Source of the DNA: Dicyema japonicum
Lineage: Eukaryota; Dicyemida; Rhombozoa; Dicyemidae
Direction of reading: 5' to 3'
NCBI GenBank assembly: GCA_011109175.1
Contig: RDEW01000027.1
Coordinates: 581,827 to 645,826 of the forward strand
Length of the DNA: 64,000 nt
The translations under genes were made by a program, and so were the position numbers. The notes beneath the pieces were generated by a model that had not been told where the DNA came from, did no database searches, and worked only from the letters and a program-made list of their open reading frames with translations. The number at the start of each line of letters is the position of its first letter. The first letter of the stretch is position 1. Below, in pieces: positions 42,692-53,676 of this stretch.

Positions 42692-45600
42692 TTAAGTAAT
42701 ATTAAATAAACTTAAAATATGGTCTCCTAACACTTCATTGTCCATAAAAGGAAGGATTTTGTCCTTTAGAGCAATAAAATCATTTGATTTGTAATAATCA
42801 GTGATGGCCAATGTGAGAATCTCATAGTCGCCGGGAGACATTACTTTTTTAGCCTCAACATTAAAGATTAAATATTCACCGACGATAGAAAGGTCTCACT
42901 ATCATTTTGAGGCTTTATGAAATATTTTGATGTTATGCACGTGGTATCCGTCGATCTTGGTTTGACTACGTAGCGAGGCCGTTTTTTATTCGAATCGACA
43001 TTTTCAAATTTAACCGCGAAATTTTGGAAATTAACAGTTTTGTTGTGGGGAAGTTCTTCGATTGTTTGTGTTTTCATTGGAGAATCTGATTTTGCTAAAA
43101 AACTGAGTACCATTTTGAGAATTTATATCAGATTTATCATCAAATTTCAAATTTATATCGCTCTTATATGAGAAAACAATAAAAACCTGAGAAATAGTCT
43201 GAGATGACTTCAGAAGGCGGAAAAAAAATCCCAGATGACGAAGAAGTCTCCCAAAATTATCGAATTCAGTGATGCCTGGCTTGAGCCACATTGGTAGCTT
43301 ATCTCTCACCTGGTTATTTGAGTATCTAACCGTCAAAATAACTAACAACCGTTTGTCAAGCAATATTATAGAGCCATAATCATGCTTGTGCCTGATAATT
43401 CTCCCAATTGACTGATTCACAGCTCTAATGGCTTCTCTGTTGTACCAGACTCGCCCTTTCCCCTTAGCAACCAGCAAAAAGTCACAATTACTACCTTCTC
43501 ATCGATAAACGCCATCTTTACTTCAACCCTGGCATCCTTGAAGGAGGCATAGGGCAGTCCAATGAGGATCACAGCCCGCCCATAGTCGTCAATAAAGTCC
43601 AATCCTTCGCTTGCCTGACAGTAAACATAGATAAAACCTTCCCACGACAAACGGCCATAAAAATGGCGCCTTTTGTTTGATTAGAAATAGATTCATAATA
43701 ATTATTCATAACCTAAACAAATAATATATATTTAATAATCTATCATTTACTGGCAAACCTCTGATAATTTGCTCTTTTCTCGCTTTTCTCCAAAGTTGTC
43801 CTTCCACGAACGATCCCTTGGCTCAGTGAAAACAGTTTTGGCGTTATTTAGCAGTTTGTAGACACTTGTCTTCTATTTACCACTATAAATAACACCCAAC
43901 CTGCCACTGGGCTAGACAGTAGTCCATGTTAGTGTAGGAAGGGAAGAACACGAGGACTCCCCCTGGAATGACCTTAATGAGATTGACTAGCATAAATATC
44001 ATGGATACCAATAGTTTTCCCCAGAGACTGAATGTAGGCCTCATTTTCTCGATTTCCATAAGTAGAGGTCAATTCGACTCCATCACATCCCTTCCCCATG
44101 ATGGAGACGCTAAAGTTTTCCTGTGAGACCACGTGACCACACTGAATTTGTACTTTAAATTTCCTCAAATGGTTAGATAGTAAGTACTCCATTATGGACT
44201 TGTTGAACAGGTCGTTAGGGTCGAGTGTCCCGCTTGTGAGAATAACTGAGCGTACTTTCTGACTGAACAGCTCTTTCAGACTACAGTCGGCAGTGAAGCA
44301 CCAATAAGACAAGGTTTTGCCTGTTGAACTGCAATAAGCCAGTCAGAAGACTTTGTGTGGTCTGCAAAGTCTCTATCATGGTGAATGAGCACTCGATAAG
44401 ACTGATTGGCTGAGAGATCAGCTAAATCATTAAAGACGATCTGCAAAATAAGCAAATTGAAACTTTGAGGGCGTCAGAAATATGTGAGAGGGCGAATCCC
44501 TTGCTTTTCACGTTCATTGATGCTATGGAATGAGAGATATAGTAAACATGTTGAGGACATTGGATTTACCAGCTTTTCGTCAATTAAGGCTATTATAGCA
44601 TGAGCACTTGACCTCGTGAACTGAGCCCTAGCAAAGATGTCCATTACATAGCTTATATGAGTAAAGCGTACAACCTGCCTTGTCGAACCAATCGGGGTTT
44701 CTCCTTGGTCAGTTCATGAGACTGAATGACTTGTTCGAGTTTTAGCAATTTCACTAAAAGTCACTCAGATCAAATAAAGTACGAGTCATAATTGAATAAC
44801 GCAGTAAATGATAAGCAATTATTTTCAATCAATTTAATTGCATTTCATGAATAATGCAATATTTTGCAATCAAATATAATACTAGTAAAATATTACTTTT
44901 TAGCTGCATCACTTCATTGGCAGTAATGGCTAAGAATTAATATATCCCATACCCAATTTGTTATCAACAGACTCCTCAGAGGTTGCATTCTCTATGTGTA
45001 TTCGCTCTAGCCATTCCATAAACGTAGTCAACTCAATAATAGCCCCAGCAAGAATTGAAGAAGGAAGGTCGAACGACAGGCTTTCCTCACAAACACTTTC
45101 CTTTAATAAAACAACCAAATCAACCAAATTATGAGCTTCGTCAAAAATTAGGACATTTCCTTTGATTTCAACGCCATGCTTCGCTCTCAACTAGACATTA
45201 GTAGGTCATATAACACGTGGGTCGATTAGGTAGTTATAAGGCATGAATATTATGTCGGCACTTTCCTTCATTTCCTTAGCTAAGTAATATGGACAACATC
45301 TGCGGATAACTAAATTTAAATACGTCAGTTCAGTTCCCTTCTGTATGAGATCCTCAATGTCCATGCAGCCAGATCCTCGTATTTGACTTTTGCAAACTAA
45401 GTAAATATTGAAAAAATAATTAAAAATCATCTCAAAAATAATAAAATTAATTGAAATTTAAAAAAATAAATAAAATATTTTACCTTCAACTCTATTGTAG
45501 TACGTGCACGTGCGGGACCGCACTTTGAGTCGGCACATGTTGACCTTGGCGTTGTTGGTACTTTCCTTCTTGACGACTGGATGGATGCACATTTGGTCTC

Positions 45601-46002
45601 TCGAGGCAATGACGCAAGTCTTCATTCTACCATATTCCCATCAAATATACAAGTCAGCAAATATAGTCCTCTTGAATTCACCGACGACGTGACTAAGCTG
45701 AGAATGTGTACGAGAGGAGTATATTATTTTTGGAAAATTATCGTCGTCCGGGGTACCAAGTAATCTGGTGGTATTTTTAACGTGGTAGAGCCACGATAGT
45801 GTGGCGCAAAGAAGCGATAGAGTTTTTCCGGTTCCTGTCGGGCTTTCTAAAAGTCCGTTTGTACTCTGCCGTAAGAAATAAGACATACATTTTTCAGGCA
45901 CTCAATAACAGATGACATGTATGTTATCTGTGGGGGATATGGAGTGTAAGGGAAGTGCACTTCAATCTCATTAATCGTTGTTATATTCTGTTTTAATTCC
46001 AT
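42692..46002 (-). CDS. RTEL1: RTEL1-type Fe-S DNA helicase
   Basis: RTEL1 is an XPD-family 5'-3' helicase that unwinds D-loops and telomeric T-loops. ATG 46002-46000 begins a stretch ending [18 protein letters not shown] 23-nt intron leads to [13 protein letters not shown] (Walker A) and [12 protein letters not shown]. The Fe-S domain follows with [30 protein letters not shown] and [20 protein letters not shown]. The helicase motif DEAH is in [47 protein letters not shown] and [18 protein letters not shown] (motif VI) complete the core. The C-terminus ([20 protein letters not shown], then [12 protein letters not shown]) fits the harmonin-homology domain of RTEL1. Many short introns occur. The CaaX, PIP-box and RING extras of vertebrates were not seen here. 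Confidence 0.9.
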
Positions 46003-46072
46003 CTACGATTCAAAATAAGTGCCCACATCAATTCAAAAATTTGCTTGTTAACTTTAAAAAAATATTATTTAA

Positions 46073-46178
46073 TCTTTAATTTAGAATATTTATTTTAGTT
46101 TTTTAATTTCTATATTTATTTTTCTTTAATTTAAAATATTTATTTTAGTTTTTTAATTTCTATATTTTAGTTTTTTAA
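46073..46178. repeat. AT-rich tandem repeat, 60-bp period
   Basis: TCTTTAATTTAGAATATTTA at 46073 recurs at 46133 as TCTTTAATTTAAAATATTTA, and both are followed by TTTTAGTTTTTTAATTTCTA. It lies just upstream of the RTEL1 start. Confidence 0.8.
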
Positions 46179-46279
46179 TGACCAAGTGATAAGGCCGCGT
46201 GGAGCCATGTGGTGCTGCGTGGTCAATTAGTTTAAATTTTCTGTTTGCTTGTCTGTTCCTCCTCTCTTCCTAATAGAGT

Positions 46280-46680
46280 GACGTCATGTGATCCATCTGT
46301 CTAGGTGACGCCCAGTGCCAGGCCGGCATGAAAAAGGATCATTTGCTCTTCCCCACTCCACTGGAGGGGTTTCCACAACTGCATGTAATGGACGTCTTAC
46401 CTTTTATGCTGATTCCGGATGGACTTTGTAGAAGTGGAAACTGGATACACTTAATTAGTTGTTTACTTTAACTTCTTTCTCGGTGTATCCGGGGTTAATA
46501 AATAAATAATTTCTATAAAAATGTACACCAAAGAGGATCATTTGCTTTTTCTACTTAACTGGATCATTTTTGGGGAGTTTGCATAACTGTAATTCTAGAT
46601 GGACTTGTGGTTGAAGGTCTTTTCGCAAGTACGACCATGGGAACATGATAGACTTAATTATTTATTTAGTAGACGTTGAC
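46280..46680 (+). repeat. Dispersed repeat (relative of 14560-14780) and partial second unit
   Basis: Blocks CGCCCAGTGCCA, AAAGGATCATTTGCT, GGAGGGGTTT and GGATACACTTAATTAGTTG match the copy at 14.6 kb. From about 46530 GAGGATCATTTGCTTTTT, TGGATCAT and GGACTTGTGG repeat the pattern less perfectly, suggesting a second diverged copy in tandem. Confidence 0.5.
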
Positions 46681-48202
46681 TAAATTATATGAATTTATTC
46701 TGTTTTATTCATTTTCCTATATTTTGGTTCTTAAACTGTTATTACCAGACATTAACTGGCAGATCTGTTCTTCATGGGATATTTGTCTAGACACCTGGAT
46801 TGATTTCCCTGTCACATTAGAATTTGTTGAAATGATCGGGCATCTTTACTTATTAGCGACACATAACTCAGGGATAACTCTCCCATGCTCAGCGCCTGTA
46901 AGGTATATTTATTTTACAGCTCACTGAATTGGAGAAAAGATAAAAGTGATCTCGGTCCATCAAAGAGAAACATGAATCAGACGGGAATGGGAATCTTGTA
47001 CTACCCTTTTTATTGGACTTGGCACCTCCACATTTTTTAAGTAGGTTTCAAAATATTTAAGCAGGATTTTGTTTAAGAGACTCCGTGGTATGGTGGCCAA
47101 CTTTAATAAGTTCCGCTGTTGTTCAACAAAAAGTGAACTCAAACCCTCCAACGCTTTTTTTGCCAGCTATTAACGTCTGACAGTTTGTGTAGGGAGATAG
47201 CCAGGACAAACTCTCAAGGGTTCTCTTGAGCACAGTTACTTCTGTGAATTCGTGTATATTTCTATCATCTTCCAACCGTCACAACTACTGGAATTTAGAA
47301 GATACAATCCAATGTCATATAAGGAATAACATGCACTTGTGGGGATGCAGTTGACCTTTAATATATTCCATTACCACGAAGCGTTTATGGAGACGAGAGC
47401 GTTATATTGTGGAGAAATATTCACCATTACACCCGTTCACTGTTGGGATAATTTATACAAAGTTATCTTCTTCATAGTAGCTGTATCCCAGTTATCCACG
47501 TGTAGAGAAGGACAGTTTTTGGTCGAACGTGACTCAGAGTATTTTCGATGTGGTGATGACTGGATAGTCACATTTTTAGGAGAAGGTTTGGCTCGATGCA
47601 AGATTGTTTCATACACGATGTAAAATAATCGTAATGGATTTTGTGAGAGATTTAAAAAATAAAATATTCTGGTTTCTTTATTTTTTGTGTAAATTCTAAT
47701 ATTATAATTTATTTTTTTCTATCACTTTTTTGAAATTTTATTGTTAATTTTATTTGAATTTAAACGCCGTGAATACCTTCAACGTGGTTCGTCTTATTTA
47801 AACTTAGATCTGTTAAATCTATTTAATAAATAATTAAATCTATTTATATCACAGGTGACATTTCCCCATCCAGCAAAGATTTGAAAGTGCCATAAATATC
47901 ACTAAATTTGATCTCACCAGAGATTTTGACACTATGTCTTTATAAAACTACAGAAACACAGAGAATGACGGTATTAGTAATCGAACTAATTATGTGATCT
48001 CGGTTCACCATATCACTCAACCCATTTTCACTCTGCGCTCATCGAGGTCCCCCACAGCTTACCGGAACTGTTTACGTTTGTGCTACACAGAAAATCGATG
48101 GGGAACGGATGGTTGGTAAATAATATTTTTTGTTAAATCATTCAAAAGTTAGAGATTTTTGTAAATAATTTATTCTCAAAAAGCGAAATTAGACGAAATT
48201 CA
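46681..48202. other. Unexplained stretch with isolated coding-like pieces
   Basis: On the minus strand 47151-46963 reads EGLSSLFVEQQRNLLKLATI, then PRSLLNKILLKYFETYL, a plausible helical exon. On the plus strand 47339-47623 reads HYHEAFMETRALYCGEIFTI. Neither matches a family I know, and no exon partners were found. Confidence 0.3.
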
Positions 48203-49048
48203 GTGGAAATCCTCCTAGCCGCCAAATTTACCAGGTTTTTTAACCGCCAACTTAAAAAAAAGTTAATTAATATTTATTTAAAAAATAATTTACACAAATG
48301 TAACCGATTGATTGCAGCCGACCAAGGTACAATTAAATTGCTTGAACCACAGTTTAAAATGGATGATTTAACTGAACAAATTGAATCAGCGAACCCACAT
48401 TTGAAGCATACAAAAATCTGACCATTAAAGACGCCATGATATATTTGTCCTTTGTTAGGAAAGAAATCTGCCCAAGCACTATTACGTTAAATCGTTCAAT
48501 AAAGAAATGGAGCCACTTATAACGAACAAAATGAGAATTATAATGATTTTGTTTTAAAGACAAATTATTAGATTCTATGGTTCTACAGGATTTTTTGAAT
48601 ATCGAAATGGGAAGATATTCTTAAAAATTGAAATAGAAACGCTGAATTGAAAAAAGCAATGAATTTAATATGTGCCTTTAAATACTTGATAATTCTTATA
48701 GGCGAGGTTGAAGAGACAGACGGTGTTAATGTGGTAACTAAGAAAGAATGTTATTCGGCTCCTCACGTATTGAAAAAAATATTTAAACAGCCTGAATTGT
48801 TTGATTTAAATGGAAAGGAGGGGTTAAATCAAATTTCAAAAACATTGGAGAAAGGAAATGGGGTTAACAACACAATTGGTTTATCAAAAAATAAATTTCT
48901 CTTTATTACTCCTTTTAACGCCATTTTTTTCGAATTTCCAAAATTGGCAGTTAGGAGGAGTCTTACTGTAGTTCAGCAAAAATCCCAATTGGTGGATTCG
49001 AGAGGATTTACTATAATTAGGTCTTCCTTAACTATACTTGTTTTTTAA
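48203..49048 (+). CDS. Putative unknown protein in two or more pieces
   Basis: Two stretches of the plus strand look coding: 48203-48421 (ILLAAKFTRFFNRQLKKKLI and CNRLIAADQGTIKLLEPQFK) and 48647-49048 (EVEETDGVNVVTKKECYSAP and ELFDLNGKEGLNQISKTLEK). The region between is interrupted by stops. Composition is Lys/Asn/Leu-rich. It may be a decayed transposon gene or an unknown host gene. No motif was recognised. Confidence 0.25.
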
Positions 49049-49185
49049 GATTTTTACGACCCAAGGATATCTTAGACACGCTTTGATCCTGCATGATTTC
49101 TGACAAAGACCTGACCTAGCACTTCCCATCAATCACAATTTCCTAGATATCACCAAAATCTGGGTTAATAAAGAAAACCAGAATT

Positions 49186-51774
49186 TTAATTAAACGAATC
49201 ACTCGTCCAGAAAAATATTAATATAATAATTAAAGGCATTACAGTAGTGGTACAACAACAAATGGCAATGAGGACAAAATCAACGTCACAATTCCTCCAA
49301 ATAGAAACATCCCCTACAGATAAGACATACAAAACCTGGTACAAAACAGGAGAAGCAACGAAAATAGACAATTTAGGCTCATCGTAACTACTAATGGTCC
49401 ACGACGAATAACCATCTATCAAATCATCACTAAACTGAGCCGCATCTACCAATAAGACCCACAAAAACCCAAATTCTCAAACGCCGGGGAAAGTGCGGTG
49501 GACACAAACAGGGGACTTTTATAGCAGTGACCTCCCTGGGAGCCATTAACCCACGAGTAAGTATGAAACTATGCCAATAAACAGTCAAATCAACGTCACG
49601 TGAATCCGATGAATTACTCTTGCATTTTTCCTTAGTAAGACTGACTTCCAGTCCTCCATAGAATGAAAGCAGTCGTTTAGTAATGAAGCTATACGTGCTC
49701 ATATCATCCGAGTATGGGCCAATGACAAAGGGGAGTATAGTATTTCCTAAAATAATATTCGTGTAAACCCTTTAAAGACTGGAGAACAGAACTCAAATCG
49801 ACGTCATCAGTCATTACAGAGCGAATCAACGAACAGTTCACATCCTTCATAAGGCAATCGAATAATTGAGTGACCTACCAAGTCATAATACAATTTGATA
49901 ATTTAGTTTTATGCAATAACAACATGAATCTGATAATAAATACTAGTTTATTAAACAAGTATGCAAATGCACTCTATCAGCCATCCCTCTTAAAAAGCCC
50001 TTTTTCAGGCCTATCGCAATAGAGAGCATATTAGAGCGGGTTAATCAAGTCTTAGGAAAATAATCACAGAAAATATGATCATTAAAAATCAACATAAATA
50101 AACTTAAAAAATAATAAAAAACATAAAAAATAAAATATCAAACCGTATTTTTATTGACTCCCAAATCAGGAGGGGGATTACTCTTAGTCAGTCTTTTATA
50201 CAGAAAATTCAGAGTTAAATTAGCCGCCCTAACAATTTGATCAATACAGTCATTCTCTGTGCAGTTTAGCGTATGGTATTGGTCAAATATGCTATTATAC
50301 ATGCTTGTACCAATAACACTATATATACTTGGATTTGAAACGCTGGTCAAACCCAGTGAGAATAGCCGACGGCAGAGATGCATTTTTCTTCATAAAGCTC
50401 TGAATTGGAGATGACGGGAGATCCCCTGACGAAGGCTTCACCAAAATATTCAAAGTAGTAGCAGTCGAGTTCAAATCGTCAAAAATTTGCTAAAAGTTAA
50501 TTTCGAGAATCTTACTTTATTTACATTCGAGGGCGCAAAGTTGTTTTGGTGGACATAAAGCGCTCCATCAGATGAAATTATTTGGGAGATCTCATACATC
50601 TCATCTATGCTTTGAATAGGCAAGTGGAAGTCCTTTAGGATTGTTTCATTCCATTTCCCCTTCTCCAAGTCTAGTACGGCTCTACTAGAGCCAATATAGT
50701 CGAAGGATTCCTAGAATACAAAAAATGCAAACTCCGGCGAAGAATGAGAAAAACAAAGCATGATTAGGCGCCAAATTTCGGAGACTAGTGAACTTTTCTA
50801 TCACGGCAATTGTCGCTATCAGTCCTGTGAGAACCGAATCTGCGCCGGCGAGGAGCGCGGAAATTCTGACATTCCATCCAGCTAATTATGAATGAGTGAA
50901 GGATACCTTTGAAACGACCCAGACCACGTGGTCTATTTTCTGAGGATCAGCTGGTAGGAAGAACGGCAGATGCAGATTATGTCCTCCCAATGGTAGGCAA
51001 AAGGTGTCTAATGAATACTCAAACCTACCATATTCAAAGTAATTGGGGGTGTTGGACCGGTAACGGCAGCGGAGGGAATTTCCCGAGGCCATCATAAAAC
51101 TCTCCATTCGAGCTGAACATTGCTCTCCGTGGATGGTGATGCACTTAATATTATTATTAATCCAAACAGCTTTGATGACGGAAAGGTCGGTCTTTGAGTT
51201 CACAACAGCTATTGGAAAGTCTGAAAAATCGTAGTAATATTGTCCGGTTGAGTAATTCGAATTCCAGGGATGACATTTCTCACCATAAAAGTCTGAAGTT
51301 AGAGTGGAACTTGTTTACCATGACGACTGCTTGGACAGCTTAGATCAGGCGAGAAACGCTGATTTGCAGGAATGTCTGCAGTATTTGTGTTGATTATTAT
51401 AGCTCCGTGACAATTTCCAGAATTTTTGAGAAACTTAAGAGTATTTCTGGATATTTATGATAAATACCCATCAGAATATAATGGATGCAACAAAGCAATT
51501 GAATTCACAATTTTTCCCGCCAATATTTTATTTAAATTATCTTGGTTAGCCACCTCGTAAATACGGCCAGTAGTTCCAGATGAATAGGCTTTAGTTGCAA
51601 TATAAGAGTACAAGTGCAGCCAAATTTGTGAGTAGCATTCATAAATTGGACACAGAAAGAAGCAGAATTGATGTCCTTGTAAACTTCATTGTATAATCCT
51701 GACTGGTCTAATGAATGAAAATGCTTAGAATAACCTGAGAAAATTAGACCAAGAACAACAAAAATAACTAACAT
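49186..51774 (-). CDS. NCSTN: Nicastrin (gamma-secretase subunit)
   Basis: Nicastrin is the large glycosylated type I membrane subunit of gamma-secretase, contributing to substrate recognition. ATG 51774 starts a hydrophobic signal peptide (MLVIFVVLGLIFSGY). SFCVQFMNATHKFGC matches the family CVQLLNATH. Later exons give LPADPQKIDHVVWVVSK, FFAGEESFDYIGSSRAVLDL (the DYIGS motif), EKGKWNETILKDFHLP, MYNSIFDQYHT, LTKEKCKSNSSDS and GYSSWTISSYDEPK. The C-terminal transmembrane segment lies in VDFVLIAICCCTTTVMPLII. Introns are short, and several junctions were confirmed by eye. Order and spacing of blocks agree with the family over the full length, so the gene is probably intact. Other gamma-secretase subunits are not in the window. 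Confidence 0.88.
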
Positions 51775-51857
51775 TTGAATTAAAAAAATTAGTAATTTAA
51801 ATTTAATGAAATTAATTCAATAAATATAAATTATTACTTAAATAAATGCAAATAAAA

Positions 51858-52008
51858 TTTAATTTTCGGAAATTCCGAATAACCAAGAAAATTGAAATAA
51901 TTTGTAAATATTGATGAACAGGCCTACATTCAGTAAATTCTACAACCGTCTCATATACCCCCGCATTAATTTTAATTTTCGGAAATTCCGAATAACCAAG
52001 AAAATTGA
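51858..52008. repeat. 38-bp direct repeat with small palindrome upstream of nicastrin
   Basis: TTTAATTTTCGGAAATTCCG plus AATAACCAAGAAAATTGA occurs at 51858-51895 and 51971-52008 (113 bp apart). A third partial copy (AATAACCAAGAAAAATTGAT) starts at 52021. The core CGGAAATTCCG is self-complementary. Confidence 0.8.
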
Positions 52009-53676
52009 TCATTGTCAGTTAATAACCAAGAAAAATTGATCATAATGTTCTGAATCTAAGTTTTCTAGCAGACTTTATACAATAAATACCTGAAACATCT
52101 TAAATATGATCCACGTCAATATTTTCTGATGTTCGTGGAAAAAATCATCCGAACTCTCATTTTCTATGGAATTAAAAAAATAAACTTTTATACTCTGATG
52201 ACTGTGTTTATTCCTGAAACTCCTCTTAGTTTTATAAATGGAGTTTCACTTGTGGAGGAATAGATCGTGGTGTTATATGTAAAGGTGCTTCGTTTGATAA
52301 ATTTTTTCCAGTTTTCAGTTGATCCATTAACTTTGCAGGATTTCTTTTTTATCCATGCAAACGACTAATCTGTGTTTTTCAATTTTTTGTGTTGAGGTAT
52401 GGACAATGACCTGATCGAGAAAGTACGATTGGCATGGTGGAGAGGATGATTGTACAATCCAGTACAGATATGAATGTAAATTCAAGTGATGGAGACAACT
52501 AAGAGCGCCTAGTGGACGAGAACTTCTCGCGGTAGGGAGGCAATACTCCAGAAGTTTGTTTATACGAAGACTTCTGATGGTTTTAGTAGATATACAGTCA
52601 TGAATTGTATTCAGTCGTGACTGAGAAGGCACAGTCTCTGGGATGGTATGTACAATCCGAATTTGATCACCAAGAGTAAGAATAATTCTCCTACAATTAC
52701 TATATTAATTATTTTATAAATTATTATATAAAATAAAATTTATATTTGGCGAACCTTGTTAAATTAAGTTTAATTTTAAATAATTTAGTTAATGCAGCAT
52801 TTAATCATTTTGTCAATGTTTCCCCATTCAATTATCACTGGAAGTTGTAGTGATATACGAGTGATCGCATATAAATTATTGTAGTATTTAAATTTTTCAT
52901 CACAGATATTGGATTGACTGTCATCATGATACTAATTATGAGAGTACAACAAATTACGGATAAATCGGCTCTTTTTGGGAAACATGACTATCCCTTCTGG
53001 AGAGACTTTTTCAATTAGGAAGATGGATGTACGAGCTTTGTATTACTGTATTATTCACTTACAGTAGATGCACAGATGATTATAGCCTCGAAACGATTGT
53101 TTCCACTGCTTTTCCAATCAGTTCACTTTTATGGGTATTTTCAATGTTAAATTAGTGTTCGTGTATGGTGTAGTGATGCAACGAACGACCCACAAGCGTA
53201 TGTAGTATATTTAGATATAAACCTGATTGGGAATATATTGAGATGGACAGATTTGGTAAATTGTAGTTGTTTCACATTAATGTAATTAGGACAGGAACAT
53301 CATTAGATCCTACTGGTAATTATCAGTGTCATTTCAGAGTGCAGTTCAATAAGATACTCAAACAATGTGCTTGGAATGTGCTGATAGTTAATTAATGATT
53401 AGGAAATAAATGGATTTAGTTTTAAGATATTATTTTGTCATTATTAAGCACTCTCGCCATATGGCGAAGCATGCGGAACTCAAGAAACTAGTAACTAAGC
53501 CATCCTCCTCCACTAGCTCCTGTCATAGGCAAACTCACGTAGTCCATCTAGATCTTCTCCCTCTCTTAAACGTCTCCTAATCCCTGTTTATTTTGTTAAC
53601 TTTACATTATTATTCAAATTATTTCTATTTAATTTATTTTTAATAATCCATTTCCTCATTTGAATAAATAAAGGAA
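52009..53676. other. Intergenic, nothing recognised
   Basis: A minus-strand frame at 52632-52327 is open for 101 codons but shows no motif. The rest is AT-rich. Confidence 0.45.

Noticed and set aside
49186-51774. Nicastrin as a bacterial-type aminopeptidase
   Set aside because: The DYIGS motif, signal peptide, single C-terminal membrane segment and block order fit nicastrin, and no zinc-ligand set was seen.
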